Below are positions 1 to 9,028 of a DNA stretch of 64,000 bases, piece after piece. The first letter of the stretch is position 1; each line of letters opens with the position of its first letter. The notes beneath the pieces are model-generated. The model made no database searches. It saw only the letters and a program-made list of their open reading frames with translations, and had not been told where the DNA came from. A program made the position numbers and the translations under genes. Source of the DNA: Brevundimonas vesicularis (GTDB lineage Bacteria > Pseudomonadota > Alphaproteobacteria > Caulobacterales > Caulobacteraceae); assembly GCF_027886425.1 (NCBI RefSeq), contig NZ_CP115671.1:2418001-2482000 (forward strand), in the 5' to 3' direction.

Positions 1-123
1 GGCGTGGGGGTGCGCTACATGCTGCCGTTCGGACCGATCCGGGCGGATGTCGCCATGCCGCTGAACAAGCGTGAGGGCGATTCCGCCTTCCAGATCTACA
101 TCAGCATCGGGCAGGCGTTTTGA
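1..123 (+). CDS. tamA: TamA C-terminal fragment (Omp85-family outer membrane protein)
   Basis: Only the last 40 codons are in the window; the gene begins upstream. The visible tail (GVGVRYMLPFGPIRADVAMP ... ISIGQAF, stop TGA at 121-123) is the typical final beta-strands of an Omp85/BamA-type barrel: the conserved 'GPIRADVA' element and a C-terminal aromatic residue (Phe), the signal recognised by the BAM machinery. The TTG start of tamB overlaps this stop, so the two are translationally coupled. TamA is the outer-membrane partner of TamB in autotransporter and envelope-protein assembly. BamA would have the same tail, but the tamB neighbour favours TamA. Confidence 0.85.
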   Translation, partial: GVGVRYMLPFGPIRADVAMPLNKREGDSAFQIYISIGQAF

Positions 124-3100
124 CCGATACACCGCCCGAAACCACGCCTGAAGACACGACGCCCGCCAAGGCGGCGCGGCCCGCAAAGCCGCGTCGCGGG
201 CTGCTTAGACGCATCGCTCTGGGCGTGGGCGTGGTGCTGGCCGGACTGCTGGTGCTGATCGCCGCCGCCCTGGTCGGAGGGCGTTACTACATCGCCTCGG
301 ACGGCGGTCGCGACATGGTTCTGCAACGGCTTCAGGACCTGAAGATCAGCCGCTACGGCCGGCTGAAGGTCTATGGGCTGAAGGGCGATCTGCTCAGCGA
401 CTTCACCATCGACCGCATCACATTGGCCGACAGTCAGGGTATCTGGCTGGAGGCGAACAACCTCAGCATGGACTGGTCGTATCTGGCCCTGCTGGGCCGC
501 AGCTTCCATGCAAACGACATCAAGGCCGAGACCATTCGCGTCCTGCGTCGGCCTGTGGTCGAGCCGCCCACTGGCGAACCGCCCAGCCCCCAGCCGATCT
601 CGGTCCGCATCGACAAGTTCGCGGCCAACATCGAACTGATGGAAGGTTTTTCCAAGGAATACGGCCGTTGGAGCCTGTCGGGGAACGCCAGCCTGCCACG
701 CGCCGGGGCCAAGAGCGCGATGGTCAACGCCGACAGCCTGAACCGGCCGGGCGACTTCCTGCGTCTGGCGGCGACATTCGGGGGCAAACTCGAAGACACG
801 CGCCTGAACCTGCGCGCCAATGAGGCTCAGGGCGGACCGCTGGCCGGCGCCTTGGGCTATTCGCCGGATCAGCCGTTCTCGGCGGTCGCGGTTCTGAACG
901 CCGATGTGGTCAATGCGCGGGTCCAGACGGGGCAGTTCGTCCCCCTGATCGTCCAGGGCCATTTCGGCGACAAGGGCTCTCGCGTCGCGGGCTTCGCCGA
1001 CTTCAGCAACTCGGACCTGCTGGCGCCCTTCGTCACCAAGATCGGCCGCACCGCGCGGTTCGGCTTCGCCATGGTGCCGACGCCGGACAAGGCCAGCCAG
1101 GGCGTGGCGTGGAAGCTGATTTCCGACAATGTCCAGTCCGAAGCGCGCGGCCTGATCCGCAACTCCGACCGCAGTTCGCCCGACGGAATCAGTCTGAATA
1201 TTCAGACGGCCTCGCTGAGCCGGCTTGTCGGGTCCGATGTGGCGGGCCCAGCGGCCTATTCCGGCCTGTTCAAGGGTGACGCCCAGACCTGGACGCTCGA
1301 TGGCCAGGTCACCCTGCTGAACGCCAATGTCGCCAGCTATCGCGCCACGCGCATCGCCGGACCGTTGAACGTCGCGGTCAAGAACGGTCGCATCGATCTG
1401 GACGGCGACATCCGTGCGAACGGCGGATCAGGCGAAGGCATCATCGGCGGCCTCTTGGGTCCCGCCCCGCGCGTGCAGATGAAGGCGGCGCGGATGAAGG
1501 ACGGCGCCATCCTGCTGACCAAGGTCGATTTGCAGGGCCAAGGCCTGACGCTGAACGGCTCGGGCTCGCGCAATCTGCTGGGCGGGATGAACTTCCGCGG
1601 CGAGGCGCAGTTGACCGACGCCAGGCGCGTGCTGCCCGACGCGCGCGGCGCCTTCGGCGGCCCGATCCGGGCTTCGTCGGCGCGGGCCGGCGCTCCGTGG
1701 GTGCTGAACTTCGACGGACGGGGCCGCAATCTGACGGTGGGTCTGGACGAACTGGATCGCCTGCTCGGCAAGACCCCGCGCCTGCAACTGGCCGGCAAGC
1801 TGAACGGCGGACGCATCGAGGTCGAGCGCGGCGAACTGACCGGCGCGGCTGGGCGCGCGGGGGCCAAGGGCATCATCGAAACCGCCGGCAAGCTGAGGCT
1901 GGCGCTGGACTGGAACGCGCGCGGCCCGTTCGCGGCCGGGCCGGTCGAGATCGGCGGCGACATGAATGGACGCGGCGCCCTGACCGGCACACTGGCCCAG
2001 CCGCGCGTCGATCTGACCGCCGGCTTCCAGCAGGTCACGGCCGGCGCCCTGACGCTGAACAACGCCGACCTGACGCTCAGCTTCCGCAAAGGGGCAGATG
2101 CATCTGACGGCCGGATTTCGGTGGTCAGCGGCTCGAACTATGGTCCGGCGCGCGCCTCGGGCAACTTCTTCTTGGGCGGCAAGCGCATTCGGCTCAGCGA
2201 TCTGGACGTGGACGCCGGCGGCGTGACGGCCAGGGGCGCCATCGCCCTGTCCGACAGCATTCCGTCCAGCGCGGACCTGACCTTCTCGGCGCGCGCAGGG
2301 GCATTCCTGGCTTCGGGCGAAGCCAACGGACGGGTGCGGCTGACTGACGGCGGCGGATCGGACAGCGCCATTCTGGACGTCAGCGGTCGCAACGTCCGGC
2401 TGGCGGGTCAGAGCTGGATCATTCGCAATCTGGATCTGGACGGGCGCGGCACGCTGAACAACCTGCCCTTCACCCTGGCGCTGGACGTGGGCGGCCCCAA
2501 CCCGGCCCAGTTCAACGGCACGGGCGTCTATTCGCGTCAGAACACGACGCACGGTCTGACGCTTCGCGGCGGCGGCCGGGTGCGCGAGGTGGCCTTCACG
2601 ACCCGCAGCCCGGCCGCGATCACCCTGACCGGCGCCACCCGCACGGCGCATCTGGATCTGGGCGTGGGCGGCGGCGTGCTGCTGGCCGACCTGCGTCAGG
2701 ATGCGCGCGGCGCCGCGATCCAGGCCGACCTGACGCGGGTCGATCTGGGCTCGATCTCTCCCGAACTGCGCGGCAGCGTGACGGGTCAGGTCGCCCTACG
2801 TGGCGCCGGCAGCGATCTGTCGGGTACGGCCAATATCGCGCTCCAGAACGTGCGCAGCATCGATGCGCCGCGCGGCCTGGCCGTCGATGGGCGCGTGGAC
2901 GCGACCCTGGCGGGCGACCGGCTGAGCATCAAGGCGACGGCGGTCGACGAGGGCGCGGTTCAGGCCTCGGCTGACGTCGTCCTGCCGGTCGAGGCCTCGG
3001 CGGCGCCGCTGCGGCTAGCCATCGCTCGGACGCGCGAAATGTCGGGCCGGGTGTCGATCAACGGTCAGATCCAGCCGATCTGGGACCTGTTCCTGGGCGG

Positions 3101-4355
3101 CGACCGCAGCCTGGCGGGTCAGGTGGCGGGTCAGGCGACGATCGGCGGGACGCTGAACGCACCGCGTCTGAACGGCCGGTTCGATCTGAGCCAAGGCTCC
3201 TATCGCGAGAACGCGGTCGGCCTGGTGCTCAGCGACCTGACGCTGCGGACCCGGTTCGACGACACAGCCGCCCAGATCGAAACCTTCACGGCCAACGATG
3301 GCAAGGGCGGCACCGTGTCAGGCCAAGGCCGCATAGGCCTGCGCCAAGGATCGGGATCGAACGCGCAACTGATGCTGAACCGCTTCCGGGTCATCGACAA
3401 CGATATCGCCGAGGCGCGCGCCTCGGGACCGATCACCATCGTTCGCGGCGCCGACGGCAATATTCAGCTGGGCGGCCGGATCGACATCGACGAGGCCAAG
3501 ATCGAACCGGAACTGCCCGGCGCGACCGGCATCGTCTCGATGGACGTGGTCGAGATCAATCGTCCGGGCGGCGATCCGGAGGAGACCGAGCAGAAGGCGC
3601 GCGGCCCGCAGATCGGCATGGACATCGTCCTGCGGTCCAGCGGCGGCAAGGTGCGGGTCAACGGGCGCGGCCTGAACGTGATCCTGGACGTGAACGCCCG
3701 GGTGCGCGGCACGATCGCCCAGCCGCAACTGACCGGCACGGCCAATGTGGTGCGCGGCGATTATGAGTTCGCGGGCAAGCGGTTCGTGTTCGACGACACC
3801 GGACGTGTCACCCTGTCGACCGATCCCAAGCAGATCCGTCTGAACCTGGCGGCGACGCGAGAGGACGCGGCCCTGACGGCCTCGATCAACGTCACCGGAA
3901 CGGCCGCCGAACCCAAGATCGCCCTGACCTCCACCCCATCCCTGCCCCAGGACGAAATCCTGTCGCAGGTGCTGTTCGGACGGTCGGCGTCGCAGCTGTC
4001 AGCGTTCGAGGCGGCGCAGCTGGCGGCCGGGGTCGCGGCCCTGGCGGGCGGCGGCGGGTTCGACGTGATCGGCAACCTGCGCGAACTGGCGGGGCTGGAC
4101 CGGCTGTCGTTCGGCGGCGACGCGTCTGCGGTGACGGTTGCGGGCGGTCGCTACATCACCGACGACGTCTATCTGGAGGTCATCGGCGGCGGTCAGAACG
4201 GTGCGGCGGTCAAGGTCGAATGGCAGCCCCGGCGCAACGTCGCCATCGCCTCGCAGTTCGGCGGCCAGGGTCAGACCAGCCTGTCGATCCGCTGGCGTCA
4301 CGAAAGCCGAGAGGCGGGCGACCGTCGTCCGAACCGGGGCGGCCGCAACCGCTAG
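120..4355 (+). CDS. tamB: Translocation/assembly module protein TamB (DUF490)
   Basis: 1411 aa. A Pro/Lys-rich cytoplasmic N-terminus is followed by one transmembrane segment (about residues 32-52) and a very long periplasmic stretch of repeating beta-strand/Gly/Asp pattern, as in AsmA/TamB-type lipid-transfer beta-taco proteins. The last 300-odd residues carry the DUF490/TamB C-terminal domain (TGTANVVRGDYEFAGKRFVF, then PQDEILSQVLFGRSASQLS). The length fits the family. The likely start is the TTG at 120, which overlaps the tamA stop; no better ATG precedes the transmembrane segment. TamB spans the periplasm and works with TamA in outer-membrane protein insertion, and is also implicated in phospholipid transport. 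The call rests on the C-terminal domain and the tamA neighbour. Confidence 0.93.
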   Translation: MTDTPPETTPEDTTPAKAARPAKPRRGLLRRIALGVGVVLAGLLVLIAAALVGGRYYIASDGGRDMVLQRLQDLKISRYGRLKVYGLKGDLLSDFTIDRITLADSQGIWLEANNLSMDWSYLALLGRSFHANDIKAETIRVLRRPVVEPPTGEPPSPQPISVRIDKFAANIELMEGFSKEYGRWSLSGNASLPRAGAKSAMVNADSLNRPGDFLRLAATFGGKLEDTRLNLRANEAQGGPLAGALGYSPDQPFSAVAVLNADVVNARVQTGQFVPLIVQGHFGDKGSRVAGFADFSNSDLLAPFVTKIGRTARFGFAMVPTPDKASQGVAWKLISDNVQSEARGLIRNSDRSSPDGISLNIQTASLSRLVGSDVAGPAAYSGLFKGDAQTWTLDGQVTLLNANVASYRATRIAGPLNVAVKNGRIDLDGDIRANGGSGEGIIGGLLGPAPRVQMKAARMKDGAILLTKVDLQGQGLTLNGSGSRNLLGGMNFRGEAQLTDARRVLPDARGAFGGPIRASSARAGAPWVLNFDGRGRNLTVGLDELDRLLGKTPRLQLAGKLNGGRIEVERGELTGAAGRAGAKGIIETAGKLRLALDWNARGPFAAGPVEIGGDMNGRGALTGTLAQPRVDLTAGFQQVTAGALTLNNADLTLSFRKGADASDGRISVVSGSNYGPARASGNFFLGGKRIRLSDLDVDAGGVTARGAIALSDSIPSSADLTFSARAGAFLASGEANGRVRLTDGGGSDSAILDVSGRNVRLAGQSWIIRNLDLDGRGTLNNLPFTLALDVGGPNPAQFNGTGVYSRQNTTHGLTLRGGGRVREVAFTTRSPAAITLTGATRTAHLDLGVGGGVLLADLRQDARGAAIQADLTRVDLGSISPELRGSVTGQVALRGAGSDLSGTANIALQNVRSIDAPRGLAVDGRVDATLAGDRLSIKATAVDEGAVQASADVVLPVEASAAPLRLAIARTREMSGRVSINGQIQPIWDLFLGGDRSLAGQVAGQATIGGTLNAPRLNGRFDLSQGSYRENAVGLVLSDLTLRTRFDDTAAQIETFTANDGKGGTVSGQGRIGLRQGSGSNAQLMLNRFRVIDNDIAEARASGPITIVRGADGNIQLGGRIDIDEAKIEPELPGATGIVSMDVVEINRPGGDPEETEQKARGPQIGMDIVLRSSGGKVRVNGRGLNVILDVNARVRGTIAQPQLTGTANVVRGDYEFAGKRFVFDDTGRVTLSTDPKQIRLNLAATREDAALTASINVTGTAAEPKIALTSTPSLPQDEILSQVLFGRSASQLSAFEAAQLAAGVAALAGGGGFDVIGNLRELAGLDRLSFGGDASAVTVAGGRYITDDVYLEVIGGGQNGAAVKVEWQPRRNVAIASQFGGQGQTSLSIRWRHESREAGDRRPNRGGRNR

Positions 4356-4364
4356 GCCGCCCCG
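4335..4364. terminator. GC-rich hairpin between convergent tamB and arsC-like genes
   Basis: A perfect 10-bp inverted repeat, CGGGGCGGCC / GGCCGCCCCG, flanks a 10-nt loop and includes the tamB stop codon. It lies between two convergent genes. There is no T-tract on either side, so it may attenuate or protect 3' ends rather than act as a classical intrinsic terminator. Confidence 0.45.
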
Positions 4365-4376
4365 CCGGATCTGTGG

Positions 4377-4718
4377 CTAGAGAACGTCCAGCACCCGCTC
4401 CACGGGTCGGCCGATGACGGCGCCCTTGTCGGTTTCGATGATCGGACGTTCGATCAGAATCGGCTGAGCGATCGCTGCAGCCAATATGGCTTTGTCATCC
4501 GCGCCGGCGTCCAGCAGAACCTTGGCGTCGGCCTCCTTCTTACGCAGCAGGCCGGACAGACCGACGTCGGTTCTGGACGCCAGACGCTCCAGCGTCTCTT
4601 GATCCCAGCCTGTCTTCAGATATTCGACCACCGTTGGTTCGACGCCCTGCTCGCGCAGCAGAGCCAGGGCGTTGCGCGACGTGCTGCATTTCGGATTGTG
4701 GTAGAGGACGACCGACAT
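4377..4718 (-). CDS. ArsC/Spx-family arsenate reductase-like protein
   Basis: 113 aa, the usual size for the ArsC glutaredoxin-like family. The N-terminus MSVVLYHNPKCSTSRNAL holds the catalytic-site motif NPKCSTSR (Cys11). The C-terminal half has the family element ILIERPIIETDKGAVIGRP, including the arginines that bind arsenate in classical ArsC. Known members reduce arsenate with glutathione/glutaredoxin; many chromosomal copies have no proven substrate. The start ATG (4716-4718) shares one base with the stop of the upstream membrane-protein gene (TGATG), so the two are co-transcribed and coupled. There is no ars operon here, so an actual role in arsenate resistance is uncertain. Confidence 0.88.
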   Translation of the reverse strand: MSVVLYHNPKCSTSRNALALLREQGVEPTVVEYLKTGWDQETLERLASRTDVGLSGLLRKKEADAKVLLDAGADDKAILAAAIAQPILIERPIIETDKGAVIGRPVERVLDVL

Positions 4719-5260
4719 CACGCCTCCTGCTTCAGGCGATACAGCAGCATGGCGCCCTGCAGCGATGCGACATAGATCACGCCCGACACGATCATGGCCG
4801 GCCAGGTCGTCAGATTGATCCACAGCGGAAGGTCCGGCGACGGCATGGTCCCCAGCAGCCGCATCCCAAGATTGGCCACCACGCTGTAGGCGATCAGCGC
4901 CAGCATGATGATCGGAATGGCGCGCGTCATCATGCGCCACTGAACCACCGCCACGACGCCGTAGAACAGGACGGAGAAGATCGCGCCCGAGGCGATGGCG
5001 AAGGGCCACATGACCTTCATCATCTCCTGCTGCATGGCCAGTTGATCGGACGACAGACCCATCTTGGCGTATTCCGCGCTCATTGCCGTCTGGAACCAGC
5101 CCGAGGTGAACATCCACCAGGTCGGGATCAGGCCGACGATCAGGGCGATGACCAGGCCGATCACCATCGAGCGCGCGGAACGCTGGGCCTCGGCCATGCC
5201 GCGCGGCAGCTTCAGCGGGTTCATGGCGCGGAGCCAGAGATCGATCGTGTTGCGTGTCAT
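4718..5260 (-). CDS. Putative four-helix inner membrane protein
   Basis: 180 aa. Hydropathy suggests four transmembrane helices (about residues 30-52, 85-108, 115-135 and 147-170). Between helices 1 and 2 there is a Met/Gln-rich amphipathic loop (MSAEYAKMGLSSDQLAMQQEMMKVMW). The architecture resembles Yip1/YIP1-like small membrane proteins, but no catalytic motif is visible and I do not recognise a specific family. It is the first gene of a two-gene unit with the ArsC-like gene (1-bp overlap) and is divergent from the AST operon at 5357; the 96-bp gap must hold both promoters. Confidence 0.75.
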   Translation of the reverse strand: MTRNTIDLWLRAMNPLKLPRGMAEAQRSARSMVIGLVIALIVGLIPTWWMFTSGWFQTAMSAEYAKMGLSSDQLAMQQEMMKVMWPFAIASGAIFSVLFYGVVAVVQWRMMTRAIPIIMLALIAYSVVANLGMRLLGTMPSPDLPLWINLTTWPAMIVSGVIYVASLQGAMLLYRLKQEA

Positions 5261-5356
5261 GGGGGCCCTCGTTTCGAGCGGAACCTAGCGGTGATCGGCG
5301 ATGACTTACAGGCCCCGACCTTCACCTTTGGGGTCGAGGCGTCTAGGGTCCGGCCG

Positions 5357-6607
5357 ATGCGGATTCTGACCTCGGACCAGGCCGTCCTCGACCACGTCGC
5401 CGCGCGACGCGAGACGATCATCGGCCGCACCATCGACTGGGCGAACATCAACTCCGGCAGCCGCAACGCCGCCGGGCTGAATGCTGTGCTGGATGTTCTG
5501 GAAGCGGCGGCGAGCGCCCTGCCCGCCGCCGTCGAACGCCTCCCGACGCAGGGTTCGACCACCGTCGCCGACGACGGATCGGTGCGGACCGAGGCCCATG
5601 CCGACGCGCTGAAGATCACCGCCCGGCCGGATGCGCCGATCCAGGTCGTGCTGACCGGCCACTATGACACCGTCTTCCCCGCCGACAGCCGGTTCCAGAC
5701 CGTGACCACGCGGGCCGACGGCGCCCTGAACGGGCCGGGCGTCGCCGACATGAAGGGCGGGATCAGCGTGCTTCTGGCCGCGCTGGAGGCGTTCGAGACC
5801 CATCCCGACAAACACGGCGTCGGCTGGACCGTGCTGCTGAGCCCCGACGAAGAAATTGGCTCGCCGGCGTCTGCTCCGCTGCTGGCCGAACTGGGCGCGC
5901 GCGGCCATGTCGGCCTGACCTACGAGCCGGCGCTGGCGGACGGCACGCTGGCGGGCGCGCGCAAGGGCAGCGGCAACTATCATCTGATCGTGACGGGTCG
6001 CGCCGCCCACGCCGGCCGCGCCTTCGACGAAGGCCGAAATGCGGTGGCCGGCGCCGCCATCATCGCCGCCGCCCTGCATGGACTGAACGGTCAGCACGAG
6101 GGCGTCACCGTCAACGTCGCCAAGATTTCGGGCGGAGGCGCGCTGAACGTTGTCGCCGACAACGCCGTGGTGCGGTTCAACGTCCGGGTGCCGGACAAGG
6201 CGGCTGCAGACTGGATCGACGCATCCGTGCGGGCCATCGCCGCGACACCGCCGTTCGAGGGCCTGACGCTGGATCTGCACGGCGGCTTCACCCGTGCGCC
6301 CAAACCGATGGACGCCGCCCAGACCGCCCTGTTCGAGGCGGTCAAGGAAGCGGGCGCCCTGCTGGGCCAGCCCATCGCCTGGAAACCGTCGGGCGGCGTG
6401 TGCGAGGGCAACAATCTGCACGCCGCCGGCCTGCCCAATATCGACACCCTGGGCGTGCGCGGCGGCGACATCCATTCGGATCAGGAGTTCGCCTGGCCCG
6501 ACAGCTTCGTCGAACGCGCGCAGCTGAGCGCCCTGATCCTGTGCAAGATCGCGTCGGGTGAAATCGATGCGGCCAAACTGAAATCCCTGCGGATGGAAAC
6601 CCTGTAG
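5357..6607 (+). CDS. M20-family amidohydrolase (carboxypeptidase G2-like), candidate succinylglutamate desuccinylase substitute
   Basis: 416 aa. Metal-site motifs are in order: GHYDTVFP (His102), GVADMKGG (Asp131), SPDEEIGS (Glu165/166), and the C-terminal LGVRGGDIHSDQEF with the last ligand His. An M20 dimerisation domain lies between. The tail GLPNIDTLGVRGGDIHS is closest to carboxypeptidase G2-type members, which release C-terminal glutamate from N-acyl-glutamates. It is the first gene of the arginine succinyltransferase operon, one base before astA. The pathway needs a hydrolase for N-succinylglutamate, but the usual AstE is absent here, so this enzyme may do that step (inference). The ATG at 5357 was chosen; the open frame continues far upstream but runs antisense over the divergent genes. 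Confidence 0.85.
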   Translation: MRILTSDQAVLDHVAARRETIIGRTIDWANINSGSRNAAGLNAVLDVLEAAASALPAAVERLPTQGSTTVADDGSVRTEAHADALKITARPDAPIQVVLTGHYDTVFPADSRFQTVTTRADGALNGPGVADMKGGISVLLAALEAFETHPDKHGVGWTVLLSPDEEIGSPASAPLLAELGARGHVGLTYEPALADGTLAGARKGSGNYHLIVTGRAAHAGRAFDEGRNAVAGAAIIAAALHGLNGQHEGVTVNVAKISGGGALNVVADNAVVRFNVRVPDKAAADWIDASVRAIAATPPFEGLTLDLHGGFTRAPKPMDAAQTALFEAVKEAGALLGQPIAWKPSGGVCEGNNLHAAGLPNIDTLGVRGGDIHSDQEFAWPDSFVERAQLSALILCKIASGEIDAAKLKSLRMETL

Positions 6608-6608
6608 A

Positions 6609-7616
6609 ATGCTCGTCGTCCGTCCCGCCGGCCCCGCCGATCTCGATCATCTGCTGGAACTGGCCATCCTGTCCGGCCCCGGCTTCACCAGCCTGCCTGA
6701 GGACCCCGACGCCCTGGCCGATCGGCTGGAGCTGAGCCAGGCAAGTTTCGAAGGTCGCGTGCCATGGCAAGAGGCCTGGTACACCCTGATGCTGGAAGAC
6801 GGCGACACGGGTGACATCGACGGCGTCGGCTCGGTCAAGGCGACAGTCGGACTGAAGCGACCCTTCTTCTCGTTCCGCGTCGTCAACAACACCGTCCAGT
6901 CGCCTTCGCTGGGGGTGAAGCTCGATCACCAGACCCTGGTTCTGGTCAATGAATGCACGGGCTGGACCGAGGTCGGTTCGCTGTTTCTGAAGGCGGATCG
7001 GAGAAAGGGCGGCGCGGGCCGTCTGCTCAGCCAGTCGCGATACATGCTGATCGGCGCCCAGCCCGAGCTGTTTGCCGACAACGTGTTGGCGGAGTTGCGT
7101 GGCGTCTTCACGCCCGACGGCGCCTGCCCGTTCTGGGACCATGTGGCGCACAAGTTCTTCCCGATGGAGTTCGACCACGCCGACCGGATGACCGGCTCGA
7201 CGGACAAGCAGTTCATCCTCGACCTGGCGCCGCGCCACCCGATCTATACCGAGTTGCTGCCCGAGCCGGCCCGCGCGGTGATCGGCAAGGTCCATCCGCA
7301 AGGCGTGCCGGCCATGGCCCTGCTGGAAAGCGAGGGCTTCCGGCCCAATGGTCTGGTCGACATCTTCGACGCCGGTCCGACCGTCGCCTGCGGGCGCGAC
7401 AATATCCGGACCGTGCGCGACGCCCGGCGCCTGACGGTTCAGATCGTCGAGGGGGTTGAAGCCGAGTTGCCGGCCCTGATCTCAACCGACAGCGTCGCCG
7501 CCTTCCGCGCCGTTCGCGCCAAGGTCGACATCGATGGCGACGCCGTTCGCCTGACCGCCGAAACCGCCGCCGTGCTCAAGGTGCGCGGCGGAGACACTGT
7601 GCGAGTAAAATCATGA
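6609..7616 (+). CDS. astA: Arginine N-succinyltransferase
   Basis: 335 aa, the normal AstA length. It transfers succinyl from succinyl-CoA to the alpha-amino group of arginine, the first step of the AST pathway. Recognisable features are the N-terminal MLVVRPAGPADLDHLLELA, GFTSLP, the GWTEVGSLFL...RKGGAGRLLSQSRYMLI core (GNAT-like CoA fold), FWDHVAHKFFPMEF and a C-terminal beta-barrel segment ending RGGDTVRVKS. The ATG at 6609 follows the M20 stop by one base, and the 3' end overlaps astD by 4 bp (ATGA), showing tight operon coupling. Cytoplasmic. Confidence 0.96.
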   Translation: MLVVRPAGPADLDHLLELAILSGPGFTSLPEDPDALADRLELSQASFEGRVPWQEAWYTLMLEDGDTGDIDGVGSVKATVGLKRPFFSFRVVNNTVQSPSLGVKLDHQTLVLVNECTGWTEVGSLFLKADRRKGGAGRLLSQSRYMLIGAQPELFADNVLAELRGVFTPDGACPFWDHVAHKFFPMEFDHADRMTGSTDKQFILDLAPRHPIYTELLPEPARAVIGKVHPQGVPAMALLESEGFRPNGLVDIFDAGPTVACGRDNIRTVRDARRLTVQIVEGVEAELPALISTDSVAAFRAVRAKVDIDGDAVRLTAETAAVLKVRGGDTVRVKS

Positions 7617-9028
7617 CCCGTTTCACCTCCACCGATCCCGCCACCGAAGCGACCAACTGGGAGGGCGAGGCCGCCAACCCGGCCCAAGTCCAGGCCGCAG
7701 TCGACGCCGCCCGCGCCGCCTTCCCCGCCTGGGCCGATGCGCCGCGCGCCGAACGAATCGACGCGGTGAAGCGCTATCAGGCCGTCCTGAAAGATCGCGC
7801 GCCGCAGATCGCCGAGGCCATCGCGCGCGAGACCGGCAAGCCGCTGTGGGAAACCAAGACCGAGGCCGCCGCCATGATCGGCAAGGTGGACATCTCGATC
7901 CGCGCCTATGACGAGCGCACCGGCGAACGGACCAGCGATACGGCGTTCGGCCGCGCGACCCTGCGGCACCGTCCGCACGGCGTCGCGGCGGTGCTTGGCC
8001 CGTTCAACTTTCCCGGCCATCTGCCGAACGGCCATATCGTCCCGGCCCTGCTGGCGGGCGACACGGTCGTCTTCAAGCCGTCGGAAGAAACGCCCCTGGT
8101 CGGTCAGGTGATGGCCGAAGCCTTCGCCGCCGCCGATCTGCCCACCGGCGTGGTCAATGTGGTCCAGGGCGGTCGCGAGACCGGGGCGGCCCTGCTGGAC
8201 GCCGGTATCGACGCCCTGATGTTCACCGGCTCGGGCGCGGCGGGCGCGCATTTCCGCAGAAAATTCGCCGACGATCCGCATGTCATCCTGGCGCTGGAAC
8301 TGGGCGGCAATAACCCACTGGTCGTGTGGGACGCAGCGGATGCAGAGGCCGTCGCGGGCATCGCGGTTCAATCCGCCTTCATCACCACCGGCCAGCGTTG
8401 CTCGTGCGCGCGTCGCCTGATCGTGCCGGAAGGACCGCAAGGCGATGCGATCATCGAAGCCATCGCCGCCCTGTCCGATCGGCTGATCTTCGGCCCGTGG
8501 GACAGCGATCTCGAACCTTATGCCGGCCCGCTGATCTCGGCGCGTGCCGCCGAGGCGGCGCTGAAGGCGTTGCAGGACCGGATCGACATGGGGGCCAAGG
8601 TCATCCGCGCGTCGGGGCCGGTCGCCAATCTGCCCGGCGCCTTCGTCAAACCGGCCATCATCGACGTGACGGGGGTCGATGTGCCGGACGAGGAGATGTT
8701 CGCCCCCTTCCTGTCGGTGACGCGCGTCGCCTCGTTCGACGCGGCGATCCAGGCGGCGAACGCAACCCGCTACGGCCTGTCCGCCGGTCTGGTCAGCGAT
8801 GATCCGAAGAACTGGGACCACTTCATCCGCCGCATCCGCGCCGGCGTGGTCAACTTCAACCGCCCGACCACCGGCGCCGCCGGCGACATGCCGTTCGGCG
8901 GCTTGGGGGCCAGCGGCAACCACCGGCCCAGCGCCTATTACGCTGCTGACTATTGCGCCTATCCGGTCGCCAGTTTCGAGGCCGACGCCGTCGCCAACAT
9001 CGAAGGCGAGATCAAGGGATTGCGATGA
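7613..9028 (+). CDS. astD: Succinylglutamate-semialdehyde dehydrogenase
   Basis: 471 aa NAD-dependent aldehyde dehydrogenase. Family motifs are visible: GPFNFPGHLPNGHIVPALLAGD (cofactor-binding region), the LELGGNNP element with the catalytic Glu, TTGQRCSCARRL with the catalytic Cys, and NFNRPTTGAAGDMPFGG near the end. The NFNRPTTGA segment is characteristic of AstD rather than generic ALDHs. It oxidises N-succinylglutamate semialdehyde to N-succinylglutamate. The gene overlaps astA and astB by ATGA on both sides. The transaminase AstC is not in this operon; ArgD encoded elsewhere could supply it (inference). Confidence 0.96.
   Translation: MTRFTSTDPATEATNWEGEAANPAQVQAAVDAARAAFPAWADAPRAERIDAVKRYQAVLKDRAPQIAEAIARETGKPLWETKTEAAAMIGKVDISIRAYDERTGERTSDTAFGRATLRHRPHGVAAVLGPFNFPGHLPNGHIVPALLAGDTVVFKPSEETPLVGQVMAEAFAAADLPTGVVNVVQGGRETGAALLDAGIDALMFTGSGAAGAHFRRKFADDPHVILALELGGNNPLVVWDAADAEAVAGIAVQSAFITTGQRCSCARRLIVPEGPQGDAIIEAIAALSDRLIFGPWDSDLEPYAGPLISARAAEAALKALQDRIDMGAKVIRASGPVANLPGAFVKPAIIDVTGVDVPDEEMFAPFLSVTRVASFDAAIQAANATRYGLSAGLVSDDPKNWDHFIRRIRAGVVNFNRPTTGAAGDMPFGGLGASGNHRPSAYYAADYCAYPVASFEADAVANIEGEIKGLR

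Noticed and set aside
4634..5356. Upstream extension (about 240 codons) of the M20 hydrolase open frame
   Set aside because: It runs antisense through the ArsC-like and membrane-protein genes and has the Arg/His-rich composition of a shadow frame; the M20 domain starts after the ATG at 5357.
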